This document shows positions 11,640 through 21,773 of a stretch of DNA of 64,000 bases, one piece after another (position 1 is the first letter of the stretch; each line of letters starts with the position of its first letter). The DNA comes from Ligustrum vulgare (taxonomy: Eukaryota; Streptophyta; Magnoliopsida; Lamiales; Oleaceae): positions 62,518,234 to 62,582,233 of the forward strand of contig OY743174.1 of the NCBI GenBank assembly GCA_963555705.1, read 5' to 3'. The notes beneath the pieces were generated by a model, which was not told the origin of the DNA, ran no database searches, and saw only the letters and a program-made list of their open reading frames with translations. Made by a program: the position numbers and the translations under genes.

Positions 11640-14409
11640 ATGTGATGTGTAAAAAGAGAGGATTGCACCACGTAGTCAAATTGTGACACTCATTATGACT
11701 GTAACAAAACTCATATATATATATATACACACACTAGTGAGTTATTTTACCAAATGATTACAATTTATAAATAATATATTTTTTCAAATCACTTTTTAAC
11801 ATACACATTTTATTTCTCTATTTTTCAATCACACATCTTACCTCAAAAAAAAAAAAAAAAAAGCCAAACTAGCCACTGAACAGAGTGTACAATATCTTGT
11901 TTACAACCTACTTCTACAATCTCTTAAAAATGCGAATTAGTGAGAATTTTTTGATTTCTCATTTTATCCTTACATTCATTTCTTTTTCTCAATAATAATA
12001 CCTTTAGAGCATGTTTGCTATAGGTAAAATTTTCAAAAGTTTCCTTATATTCATTTTCAATCACACATTTCTATGAGACACATCACTTTTCTCCCTTTTC
12101 AATCACACTTTCTCTAAAAAATTTAAAATTCATCCAAAAACACCCACACCAAACAAGCTCTTAGTGCATTTATTGAAACTTATTTTACATTTATTTCAAT
12201 TCTTATTTCAAAAACATTAGCATCTGTTTACCATATATATTTTCTCTTTCCACTTTTCAACCACATGTCTTGAAAACATAAAAAAAAACATGTTTTGAAA
12301 AATAAAAATTTTAACAAACATTTTTGAATTTATCCATGTTGACTAAATCGAAATTGGTTATTCAATTAATATTAATTTAATGTCTTTATTTTTTAATTTA
12401 CTTTCATAATATTGTTACATCAAGTTTTATTTTACGTGATAACTTCATTGAACAATTCAAATAGTGCGTTTAATAAATATATATATATATTTTTAAATTC
12501 AAACATTTATCTTTTAGTCATCTTTTAAGCAGTACTATTTCATTTATAAACACACTCTTTGAACAATTCATAGAATATATTTATAATTTTAATGAATTTT
12601 TTATATTTTTAATTGAAACAATTGTGCTTTAGTTAGCAATAAAAATAGACATTTTTTTATTTTCAAAGTAGGGTGAATGCAAAACTTTTTTATTTTTAAA
12701 CCGCTTAAATTCTTATCGCAACCATCAATTAATTTATATAAAAATATAATTTTTTCGATTATTTTCTAATTAATAATATAAAATAAATAAATAAATTCAA
12801 AACTCTTTGTAAAAGGAAAAAATCAAAACTGAATTTTTAATTTAAATTTATATAGTCACAGTTTGGTAATGATTAAAATCAAATTTTTAATGAATTTTGA
12901 TAAAATAAATAATAAAATGTGGTTGAAAAGTTGTGGGTCTAATGAAATGTTTGGTTAAACTTAATTGTTAACTTTGATTTGAATAAAAGTCTTATTATAA
13001 TTTCTCCCTAACAGGAGCATAATATTAAACTTTTTTCTTTATAAAAATATGCTCACAAATTAATTTAATTTATCTATGCACAATTTTTAACATTTTTTTG
13101 CGAATTATCATAAATAATTTATAAAACAATTATTCATTTGCTTAATATTTTATGATATCATATTACTTCTAAATGTATCACACACAATTTATTTACTAAG
13201 CCAATATTTTAAATAATTGTCTTATATATTTCAAAGAACTGGACGAAATTTTTCAATAAAATATCCATTTATTAAGAATTGAAGTCAATTTACCATTTAC
13301 AATTTTCCTCTAATAATATTAATTACATCAATTACTTTAAAAAATAGTATTGGTACTTAAAAATGTTACTTTAACATTCATCATATACATAAGACGTGCA
13401 AAACATGTACTTACTACTAATTAATAAAAAAATACTTATACCTCTTACCTATTTATATTTTATAAAGGATAATTTGTGCACAATTTATTTATTCCCATAA
13501 TTCTTTGCATTTGTCCAAACGTAATATATCAAAGAAACAAAAAAGAAACCCTACAGGCATATTGTAGCGATAAAGTAGGATGAGTTGAAGGTTCGAATTT
13601 TGGCTCTTCGAAGAAGGCATTTAAATGTTGAAAGACAAGTATTTACACGGAGGCAGGGTTAATGTGTGTCATCTCACCGTTTTGGGGATCCTGTCCGTGC
13701 GACGTAAATGGATTCATGGAGAAGAGAATTTTTATCCGAATATCTATTTCACGTGTGCATATCCTATATCCGCATTTAGATTTACATGGCGGGTGAATCA
13801 AGGGGGAAATGTCGCCCTCCCTCATGATTAATCAAGTAAAATTTGGAAACTTGAGTCATAAAAAATTAAATAAAAAAGAAACAAAATAAAATATAATTAG
13901 AGAGAGAGAAATATAAATGGCTGATATTCAACCTCTATGTGTCTCCTATTTTACTAAACCTTTTTTTTTTTCTCCCATACTCATTTTCAATCACACGTGC
14001 ACAATAAAAACATTGCCCGAAATATTTCAATTGAGACAATTCCCTAACTTTTATTATTATTGTCATCATTTGATTAAAATTAGACGGTAATAGAATTAAA
14101 ACTATAAACGATGTATCAAGATGACTAAGCTTATATTTGATAGATATTAAAATCAGATTTTTAGTAAATTCTGATTGAAGTTGTTGGAATGTGTGGTTGA
14201 AAATTATGAATCTTGTAAAATATATGGTTAAAATTAATTTTTCACTTTGATTTAGATTTTAATCAAATTTTTAATAGTACCAAAAACATGACTAACTCCC
14301 TAAGAGGATTAATTCATACTTTCGTAAATGATCGAGTAAAGATTCACTCTTACTATTTGAGCCGGATTTAAACCTAGACATTATTTCACTTCTATATTTT
14401 TTAGTGATT
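11640..14409. other. AT-rich intergenic region with degenerate MITEs
   Basis: No coding gene seen. It has a (TA)n tract near 11714-11726, repeated 'tttcaatcacacatt' type patches (for example 11820, 12060, 12250, 13985) typical of decayed MITEs, and two decayed relatives of the 1342-1507 MITE at about 12853-13000 and 14135-14290. Short open frames near 13625-13830 show no family resemblance. A tRNA B-box-like string (ggttcgaattt, near 13590) has no clear A box partner. Confidence 0.55.
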
Positions 14410-14984
14410 ACTAGTTTTGATGCGTGCGTTGCACACATATTGCAAGTATTTTCCTATCAGAGAAATTTCGAATAATAATTTCTTGTTTGATACCTATGTC
14501 CCATAAATATAGACTCATTTCAATTTTTACACGGATTAAGAAAACACAATTATTATATGTTGGAACTATAAATTTGCTTACATTTTACCTAATATATCCA
14601 TACATTAATTAAATAATAAGTAGTTTATATGTGTTGATAACAATGCATATTAAATAGGAGTATATTAAAAAATTAAGACATTAATATAATCTCAATAAGG
14701 AAAGTAACATATAATTTGGGACAAACCAAAAAGGAAAACGAAAGAGAAAATTAATGAAAGATGAAATACATTGCCAATGGATCATTTTAAATGACAAAAT
14801 TTTTGCTACAGCTTAGTAATTCGAAAATAATGTAATAAAGTATTATGCAAAAACTTCACATCAATATTAAGATATTACTATTACGACTTTATTTGAACCC
14901 TCATAATTAACTTAAAGAAAAAAATAATAATAACACAAAACGATAAAAATAGGAACAAGAGAAGATCTCCATAAAGATGTCCAA

Positions 14985-15082
14985 TGTAATCTTTGGACAA
15001 GTGACCGAATAGTGCATTAAATCCAATTGTTGCTCGCATAGTGTTTAATTGGATGAATAATGCATCCAATTGTTACCCGCAT
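14985..15082. repeat. Minisatellite inside the Helitron, left part
   Basis: Irregular tandem units built from phrases such as gcatagtgtttaattggatg, aataatgcatccaattgtt and gaatagtgcc. The LTR array inserted in this repeat at 15083, and the same repeat resumes at 31827. Confidence 0.8.
15078..15082. other. Target-site duplication, left (CGCAT)
   Basis: CGCAT directly precedes the first LTR base (15083) and is repeated at 31827-31831 directly after the last LTR base. One 5-bp duplication therefore brackets the entire three-LTR array. Confidence 0.88.
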
Positions 15083-15714
15083 TGTAGCGCCCCGAGTTCC
15101 GTATACCCGATTCACTACGTCATTTTCTGTCTAAATTTTTCGAATAATATTTTTGCGGAAGAAATAATTGAAATTCATTTTTGGCAACATTAAATAAACT
15201 GTAATGGCCGATAAAATTGAAACATTTATGAAACCATTTGAAATAGTAAATCGAACCATTAATTTTGTAAAGAAATTGCCAATGTCATAATTTCTCAAAT
15301 AAATGAACTTCTCTAAATTATTCGATTGTTTGGAAAATACGGAAACCATTAACGTCAAACTTTCAACTGTTTAACGATTATTGCCACCATCATTCATCGC
15401 TCGCCACCGTCTCCGAAATCTGCAAAACTGTTAAAAAGTAGGGTGAGTATTTCATGGGGGAAATACTCAGTAGACTCATCGCAAATTAATTTAATTTATA
15501 AGATGATTAAACACATAAATCCCGGCTCTTTATAAAGCGGGCATTGATAGAGCTTCTTTATAAAACTGCTCTTGATAAAACTCATATTGTGCATTACAGC
15601 ACGGGACATATTTTGCAAATCATATGCTCTTTGAAAATAGCTCTTTGAAAACAGCTCTTTGAAAACATCTCTTTGAAAACCATATACTTATAAAAACATT
15701 TTAATTATGCCAAG

Positions 15715-16160
15715 CATAATTTCTTTTGAAAGCATAACATAAGATAGGATTGAAATCCTCATAAACATAAATAGACACAAGAACTTTACCGAACTTAGGT
15801 GGCAAGAATTCTTATGCAGTAAAATCATAATAACAGTAAGTTTTCATCATAACATAGGATAATATCGAAATCCTCATAAACATAAGAATTTTACCGAACT
15901 TAGGTGGCAAGAATTCTTATGTAGTAAGTATACCAAGCATAATTTTCTGAAATTCATAGGGATCAATTGCATCATAACATAAGATAGGATCGAAATCCTC
16001 ATAAACATATGCGACAGGAATTTTACCGAACTTAGGTGGTAAATCCTCATAAACATATGGAAAGATAGGAATTTTACCGAACTTCGTGGCAAATCCTCAT
16101 AAACATAGGAGACACAAGAATGTTACCGAACTTAGGTGGCAAGAATTCTTATGTGTAGCG
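15715..16160. repeat. Short degenerate tandem repeats within the LTR (also +6691 and +13382)
   Basis: About five or six imperfect units built on 'gatcgaaatcctcataaacat' and 'ttaccgaacttaggtggcaa'. The same array recurs in LTR 2 (22406-22851) and LTR 3 (29097-29542). Confidence 0.8.
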
Positions 16161-16574
16161 CTACTAAAACTCCGGTCCCCTTAACATATCATAACTTATC
16201 ATATGGGACCCAAAACAATCTTGGTAGATTGATTTCATAGCAATGATCCAAAAAAAACATTTTCGTGAAGCATAGGGTATACTTACTTTTCGTAAAAACA
16301 TAAAGTATATTTTCTTTTCATAAAAACATACTTACTTTTCATAACAACATAAGGTATATTTACCTTTCATAAAAACATACTTGTTTTTCTTAAAAATTGA
16401 CTTTCACAAGTCACATGACATTCATATGAAATCATAATTTAAATCAATTAATAAGTGCGAGTCTACCTCAAATCCAACGAGTGCAAAGTTGAGCGGGAAT
16501 GACTTCAATTTCTTTAAATTCTCCGTACGCTTCGTCTTAGCCAATAAGTCATTTTAGTCTATCGAATATATAGT

Positions 16575-16900
16575 TCAAAATGATAAATTATAATTTGAGG
16601 ACTAAAATTGATGTTTTGAAAGTTGAGGGACTAAAATGAATACTTTTGAAAGTTCAGGGACTAAAATAGATATTTTGAAAGTTGAGGGATTAAAATGAAT
16701 ACTTTTGATAGTTGAGCTTAAAAGTAAATCAGCAGGGACTGAAATGATAAGTTTGAAGCTAAAAGGACTGAATAAAACCTTTTTAAAACTTGAGGGGCTG
16801 ATTTGAAATAACATTAAAACTTTAAAAGGGCTGAAATAAACTTTTCAAAGCTGTAGGGACTGATTTAAATCATTCAGAAAACGTAGGGACCAAAGTGCAA
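16575..16900. repeat. About 30-bp degenerate repeats within the LTR (also +6691 and +13382)
   Basis: Repeated 'gaaagttgagggactaaaat' type units. Such 'gggactaaaat' repeats are, from general experience, common in LTRs of plant chromoviruses. Confidence 0.75.
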
Positions 16901-18444
16901 ATTTTGAAAATCAAAAATATATTAAATCAGATTTATTTCTCTTTCTCTTCGTCTGAATCATAGAGTGTCGAGTGAGAGAGGCGAGAGAGGTTCGTGAGCT
17001 GAGGAAGTCTGGTGGAGGTGCTTCTGCCAACGATTCGCCGGTACCACGCCGGCGCAGGGTGCAGAAAAAGGCGGTCAAGGTGAGGTTTCTAATCTAGGGA
17101 GTTTAGTGCGAAGTTAGGTGCGAAATCGAAATGTAACCTAGGTTTTGAATTCGCGACTTTCCGGCGAAAAACCGATCAATCAGTCGGCGTAGAGGTATTG
17201 TTCTGGTTTACGTTAAATCCTGGGTTTTTGGTTTGGATTTTGAGTGTTTGATTTATGATAGTGGGCAGAGTTTGGTGGTTGGACTGCGGTGTGGTGGTTG
17301 AGTGATTTCTATCGGCGATGTGGGCTGTTGCGGTTTGAGTGGTGGATAGGATGAGGCTTGATGCAGTTGCAGGGGAGTTGGGTGGTGATGGTGATTTTGG
17401 GATGTTGCATTGGGTTCTGTAGGGACGAAGGTTGCAGTGAAAGTTGGTTTCTGATTTAGGTGATGGTGATAGAGCTCGTTTGTGTTTGATTCTGATTATG
17501 ATGCTGCTGATTGTCTGATTTGGAGATCAAAACAGGGAGAAACGAAATGGTTGGTGGTGATGATAATGATCAGAATGTGATGCTGGTGGAGTTTGTAGTT
17601 TATGATTTTAAATTGGTTCATGATTGAGTCAGCTGGCAGTGATGGAACATTGGTGATTGATCAATGGTGATTGGGGATGAAGGTGGAGGTTCTGCAGTGT
17701 AAGAAAACGTGCAGGAGTGATAATGGTGGTGATGATTAATGGGGATGAAGGTGGTTTGCAGTGCTGTGGTTTTACTCAATTGTAGAGGACTTGGTTTGGT
17801 TTGGCAGTGTATATTGGTGGTTATGGGAGGAAGATGGAGCTGTAAAGGTCACAGGCTGGAAATGGAGTATGAGTTGGATTTGCAAATGGTGTGTGTGTGA
17901 ATCATTATGTCTCAAAATGATGAATGGGTGGGAGAGAAAAGAAGAACGTGGGAAATTAGTTTGGTATAGAAATGATATGGAAAGTGATCAATGTGGGAGA
18001 CATTATAATTTGGTTGATATGGAATGATGGTTGTATTGGTGTAAAGAAAAGAAAACGTGTGGAATAATGTGGTGTTGGTGCGTGAAGATGCTTGTGATGG
18101 TAAAATGAGGTGGAAATGCACATGGAAGGTTTGGGAAAAATGAACGGTTTAGGAATTATAGGATTAACTAAAATTTGACTAACTTCGATTTGAAAATATA
18201 TTTAAAACTGATATATTTTGGACTGAAAAATGATTTTGAAAATAATACTTTGAATAAATAATTAAAATAACATAATTTTAGAAATTCGGATTTTAATTTA
18301 AAATCGAACAAATTCGATATATCTTGACTTGGCTAGACGAATTCGTCGCGGCGTTAACTTCAAAATAATAAATGAAATAGTAGCGACACAATTTTCTAAA
18401 TATTAAAATAATTATTTATTGCATAAAAATTCTGGATCGCTATA

Positions 18445-18457
18445 ATCTTACCTCCTT
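18445..18457 (-). other. Polypurine tract, internal region copy 1 (copy 2 at 25136-25148)
   Basis: On the minus strand it reads AAGGAGGTAAGAT immediately before the LTR begins TATAGCGATCC. This is the expected plus-strand primer position for an element transcribed leftwards. Confidence 0.78.
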
Positions 18458-18985
18458 AAAATAATTTCGTCCTCGAAATTAAACTTACTTAATCTTATAA
18501 TTTCTGAATACTTAATCAGAATCTCTTCTTCTTATCATCGAATATTCTCAAAATAATCAAAACAATTCCTGAATATTTTCTCTACGTAAAATACCCAAAC
18601 ATATCAACATAATATCATCAACTTATCTTTCCAATATTTGTAACCCAAAATTCAGTAAACAAATATCTCCCAAAACTAAGATTCTATACTTAAATGTCAC
18701 CACATTTCCTGCAAAGTATTTCTTTCACTTGTATATACGTATGAATTCTGATTCAATACGGTACTCATTTTACTTTCCACGTATCATCACACTATACCAT
18801 GATTATTATTATTAAAACAAAATATCAGTACCCATAATCCAAGAAAATATTCCAAATCTCCAATCAAATCTCCTTTATCGATAAAGTAAACGGCGCATAA
18901 ACTTCTTGTTCCCTCTTTTCCATTAAAATAATCCTGCTCTTTCTTGCTGGACACAACATCACGCGGATTCACTCAGATCCTTAAT

Positions 18986-18997
18986 GCTTTTAAATAG
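18986..18997 (+). promoter_or_regulatory. TATA-like box upstream of the NABP-like ORF (copy 2 at 25677-25688)
   Basis: GCTTTTAAATAG, 32 nt before the ATG at 19030. A nearly identical string (GCTTTAAATAG) precedes the LOG ORF. A tiny upstream ORF (ATG at 19004, stop 19016-19018) lies between. The short distance to the start codon would leave almost no leader, so the role is uncertain. Confidence 0.35.
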
Positions 18998-19029
18998 TTC
19001 GTGATGGGAAGAGGTTGAATCATCAAACA

Positions 19030-19581
19030 ATGGATATCATCCTTACAAACATCCGCAAGTATTATTCCAGTCTTCCTATGAATGATCTGAGAAAGATCTA
19101 TAGAATAAGGCTCGAAAGATTGAGGTTGCTGATGACTCATGGTATTCCAGAAGATGTTCGCTGGTTGATAGAAGCAAAGGTTCGACTATCTGGTGAATTA
19201 CCATCAACATTTCCAAAACATATGCCTGGTTTAGGCAAAAGCACGTTCGCAAAGAAACGAAGAGCAAAAAGGCTGGGTGGTTGCTACAAATGTGCTCGTT
19301 GGAATTGTGATACTCGTTGCAAATCAGTAGGATATTCTTCTACTAATCGGGATGATAAAATCGAATTCATAAAGGGTGGACTGAGTAAGGAGTCTTTGGA
19401 TGATATTCGACTGACTCTTGAGACGCACCCAAGTGGTTATGTACAACGTGAACTTCTCTCCTTATACGCTCAGTTTAACGAGGACAAAAATCGTTATAGT
19501 CTCCAAAATATAATATTGAAAGATCCTGTTTGCCAGTCTGTTTTACAAAATGAGGCTTCTGGCAGTTCAGCAATGATATAA
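19030..19581 (+). CDS. Basic Cys-cluster protein resembling carlavirus NABP, copy 1
   Basis: 183 residues from the ATG at 19030; there is no upstream in-frame ATG. The core, about residues 65-100, has a strongly basic run (AKKRRAKR) followed at once by a cysteine cluster CYKC-x4-C-x3-C. This arrangement (small residue, aromatic, AKKRRA, then CxxC) is the hallmark of the nucleic-acid-binding proteins encoded at the 3' end of carlavirus genomes, which bind nucleic acid, can enter the nucleus and act as weak RNA-silencing suppressors. The cysteine spacing after the first CxxC is shorter than in those proteins, and the N- and C-terminal parts (leucine/arginine-rich helix first, acidic C-terminus) have no match I know. 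The protein lies antisense in an LTR element, 340 bp upstream of LOG. Homology is a judgement from the motif; function is inferred. No frameshift or stop is seen. Confidence 0.6.
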   Translation: MDIILTNIRKYYSSLPMNDLRKIYRIRLERLRLLMTHGIPEDVRWLIEAKVRLSGELPSTFPKHMPGLGKSTFAKKRRAKRLGGCYKCARWNCDTRCKSVGYSSTNRDDKIEFIKGGLSKESLDDIRLTLETHPSGYVQRELLSLYAQFNEDKNRYSLQNIILKDPVCQSVLQNEASGSSAMI

Positions 19582-19838
19582 GGTAAATCTTTTGATATGC
19601 TTTTTAAAATATTTTGCTATTTTCTTTAACGCGTTTTGGAAATAAAAAATATTTTCCTTTCTCGAGTTTTGATAAAGCTGGAAATAAATATATTTTTCTT
19701 TTCTCGAGGTTTGATAAAGCTGGAAATAAATCACCGAAAGGTGATATCTTTGATAAAATAGTCAAAAGTTGGCCGATTTTGTCAAAAAGTGAATCTTTAC
19801 TTTTTCAGAATCAATCAAAAACAGTAAATTTTTCCGGC

Positions 19839-19848
19839 TTTAAATAGC
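19839..19848 (+). promoter_or_regulatory. Candidate TATA box of the LOG gene (copy 2 at 26530-26539)
   Basis: TTTAAATAGC in the context ccggctttaaatagccaaac, 74 nt before the LOG ATG. Transcription starting about 30 nt downstream would give a roughly 45-nt leader without another ATG. Upstream, about 19629-19730, two copies of a unit containing tttgataaagctggaaataaa occur. Confidence 0.4.
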
Positions 19849-19921
19849 CAAACATATTTCATAGTTCAGGCATCCCAAAATCACATCTTCTTCGTAAGTT
19901 TTCCCTTCTTTAATATCAAAG

Positions 19922-20575
19922 ATGGAAGCACCAAAACTTCGACAGATCAAAACTATTTGTGTATTTTGTGGATCAAAAGTAGGGAAAGGCTTCGGTTATC
20001 TAGAAGCGGATGTAGATCTTGGAAAGAAACTGGGGGAAAAAGGTATCACTCTTGTGTATGGGGGTGGTAGCAGTGGTCTAATGGGTTGTGTTTCCCAATC
20101 TGCTCTTGCAGAGAAATCAAAAGTAATCGGTGTCATACCTGTCCCTTTGGTAGATGTTGCAGGCAAAACACGAGGGCATGAAGTTCAAACCTTCTCCATC
20201 CATGAACGCATAACTTGTATGCTATATGGTTCTGATGCCTTTATAGCCCTGCCCGGAGGTTTTGGTACCTTAGAAGAAATCTTTAACATTACCTCGTGGG
20301 CTCAACTAGATCTCCATACTAAGCCTATTGGGCTTCTGAATGTTAACAATTTCTTTGATGGTTTGTTAACCTTTCTTGATTATGCTGTGGAACAGGGATT
20401 CATCTCTCCATTTTCCAGAAGGCTTCTTATTTCTGCTCCTACTATTGATGAACTACTGGATAAGCTGCAGTCATATATCTCAATACAAGATCCAGCAGGA
20501 GTTAAAATAGATTGGTCGCAAGGAAGGGGAATCAAGCGAAAATGGAGTCCGGTTAATGTAAATTTAACTCTTTGA
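19922..20575 (+). CDS. LOG-type cytokinin riboside 5'-monophosphate phosphoribohydrolase, intronless, copy 1 (D30 variant)
   Basis: 217 residues, one exon. LOG enzymes release active free-base cytokinins from their nucleotides in one step. Visible motifs: ICVFCGS (12-18), the nucleotide-binding loop YGGGSSGLMG (46-55), VIGVIP (68-73), the conserved arginine R96 in IHERI, and the signature PGGFGTLEE (111-119) with its catalytic Glu. WAQLDLH and PIGLLN follow as in plant LOGs. The lysine usually next to the arginine is I97. The core length is normal; residues about 185-217 add a basic tail (GRGIKRKW). Plant LOG genes have several introns, so a one-exon copy points to retroposition or transfer. 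Residue 30 is Asp here but Ala in copy 2; Ala is the usual LOG residue. Enzyme class confident; activity and origin inferred. Confidence 0.9.
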   Translation: MEAPKLRQIKTICVFCGSKVGKGFGYLEADVDLGKKLGEKGITLVYGGGSSGLMGCVSQSALAEKSKVIGVIPVPLVDVAGKTRGHEVQTFSIHERITCMLYGSDAFIALPGGFGTLEEIFNITSWAQLDLHTKPIGLLNVNNFFDGLLTFLDYAVEQGFISPFSRRLLISAPTIDELLDKLQSYISIQDPAGVKIDWSQGRGIKRKWSPVNVNLTL

Positions 20576-20584
20576 ATCTTAGAA

Positions 20585-20817
20585 TAGGTGGGGGTAGAGT
20601 ACGGAGTATTCTCACTCTCGAGACACCCCTCCATTTACTAGGATTTCCTTAATGTTTAAATCTTGTGTGTACTTCAAAGATTCCAGGTGGTAGATTACGG
20701 AGTATTCTTACTCTCGAAACACACCTCTTTGAAGGTTTTCTCTTTATATCCTCAAAAGATCAGAGGTGGTAGGATACGGCTACTCCGGAAACACATCTCT
20801 CATTCTGAGGATCTTTT
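20585..20817 (+). repeat. Three hairpin-like modules downstream of LOG (copy 2 at 27276-27508)
   Basis: Three related segments of about 45-70 nt follow the LOG stop, at about 20585-20632, 20672-20734 and 20748-20817. Each has AGGTGG..TA, then TACGG, a central part (GGAGTATTCTnACTCTCGA in modules 1 and 2; GGCTACTCCGGAA in module 3), then ACAC and a closing arm. Module 2 is framed by CTTCAAAG (20672-20679) and CTTTGAAG (20727-20734), with AGGTG pairing CACCT inside; module 3 by ATCCTCA and TGAGGAT. Covarying arms around a conserved core suggest structured RNA in the LOG 3' UTR. Confidence 0.6.
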
Positions 20818-21758
20818 CATGTTTATCTCTTATGCTTTCATGTGTTTCATGTATTTCCTTTCCAGTGTGACTCTTGTGTGTTCTCCTTATGAGAAAATAA
20901 TAAAATCTCTGTTATCATCTACTAAATCTCGTTTGTGATGTAAATGAACTTGCATGTCTAAACTTAATTCCTTTAGTAGATGCTTATCATATTATGCTCT
21001 TAATTCCAAATGATAAAATTCTGGATAGAGTCTCCCTTGTAATTTTGACTTATCCAAACCATAAGCATACTTCATAACTCACAATAATAAATAACTCCAC
21101 ATTTGATCACAACGATCTAAAAATATTGAAAATAATTCCAACACTTCAATATCATCAAAAATATCCCATAATTCAATTCATAATTCCTCAACATAACAAT
21201 TTCAAATTATATTTTTCAATATCACAATATCACTTCCTTCGATACCTTAATGGCTCAAAAGATAACTCATACTTATAAATATATGCCATAAATCATATTC
21301 CCAAAATATTCACAAGCCAAACTTCATAATAAATTTCTCTTCAAAATAGAGGAAATAATTCACTTACTCAACATAATATCCATTACTTAATTCTCAATAA
21401 AATCATTTTATTCCCATTATGCTCAACACTCGTTTTCTTTCTTAAAAAAATTTCTCATAATCATACATTAAAGCATATAAGTTATGACAAAGCATAACAA
21501 CATCATTATTTTCGAAGAAATACATTCTTATTTCTCATAAATCATAAGTATCCGAAATACTCTTCATTCTTTCTCATAAATTAGTAAAATGAGTATTCGA
21601 AATACTGAAATAACTTTAAACATCATAAACTTCTTTACCTCGGAGTTGGTGGAACGAAATGATGGCAGTGGCAATCTTCATCAATAATATTTTATAATGG
21701 AAAATATTTCTTGAAAATTCTTTTTGAAAATTTTTCCAGTCTACAGAAACGCAGACTA

Positions 21759-21770
21759 TCTCTGATACCA
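21759..21770 (-). other. Primer-binding site for initiator Met tRNA, copy 1 (copy 2 at 28450-28461)
   Basis: Minus strand TGGTATCAGAGA, three bases inside the LTR edge at 21774. It matches the usual plant TGGTATCAGAGC site for initiator tRNA-Met except at the last base. It fixes the orientation of the element. Confidence 0.85.
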
Positions 21771-21773
21771 ACT

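Larger units (their letters stand above)
15083..18444 (-). repeat. LTR copy 1
   Basis: 3362 bp, starting TGTAGCGCCCCGAGTT and ending ATCGCTATA on the plus strand. In the element's own (minus) direction it is the terminal 3' LTR. It has an AT-rich half with short tandem repeats and a half rich in G and T on the plus strand (about 16960-18120). An 88-codon open frame at 17761-18027 occurs in all three LTRs but looks compositional, not coding. Confidence 0.92.
18445..21773 (-). mobile_element. Internal region copy 1 (no gag/pol; antisense cassette)
   Basis: 3329 bp between LTR 1 and LTR 2. The polypurine tract lies at the left end and the primer-binding site at the right end, both for the minus strand. 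Plus-strand content: AT-rich lead 18475-18985, NABP-like ORF 19030-19581, spacer with a promoter-like box, LOG ORF 19922-20575, three hairpin modules 20585-20817, then AT-rich sequence 20940-21773 with no ORF of note. Confidence 0.88.

Noticed and set aside
13560..13830. Second SINE, suggested by ggttcgaattt
   Set aside because: No convincing A box and no tail or flanking duplication.
15131..15358. Small minus-strand ORFs repeated in every LTR (75, 72 and 70 codons)
   Set aside because: They fall over LTR edges or short tandem repeats and their translations simply repeat the DNA periodicity.
17761..18027. 88-codon plus-strand open frame and overlapping minus-strand frame in each LTR
   Set aside because: Lies in a G/T-rich biased tract; low-complexity Trp/Gly/Met-rich translation with no family resemblance.
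19614..19847. 77-codon frame with repeated FDKAGNK between the two cassette genes
   Set aside because: Produced by a short direct repeat upstream of the LOG promoter-like box; more likely non-coding.
20663..20938. Open frame downstream of LOG
   Set aside because: Overlaps the three hairpin modules; the repeated DNA explains the frame and no protein family is recognisable.
18445..21773. Complete integrated plant virus genome
   Set aside because: No replicase, movement or coat protein ORF is present; only the NABP-like and LOG ORFs.
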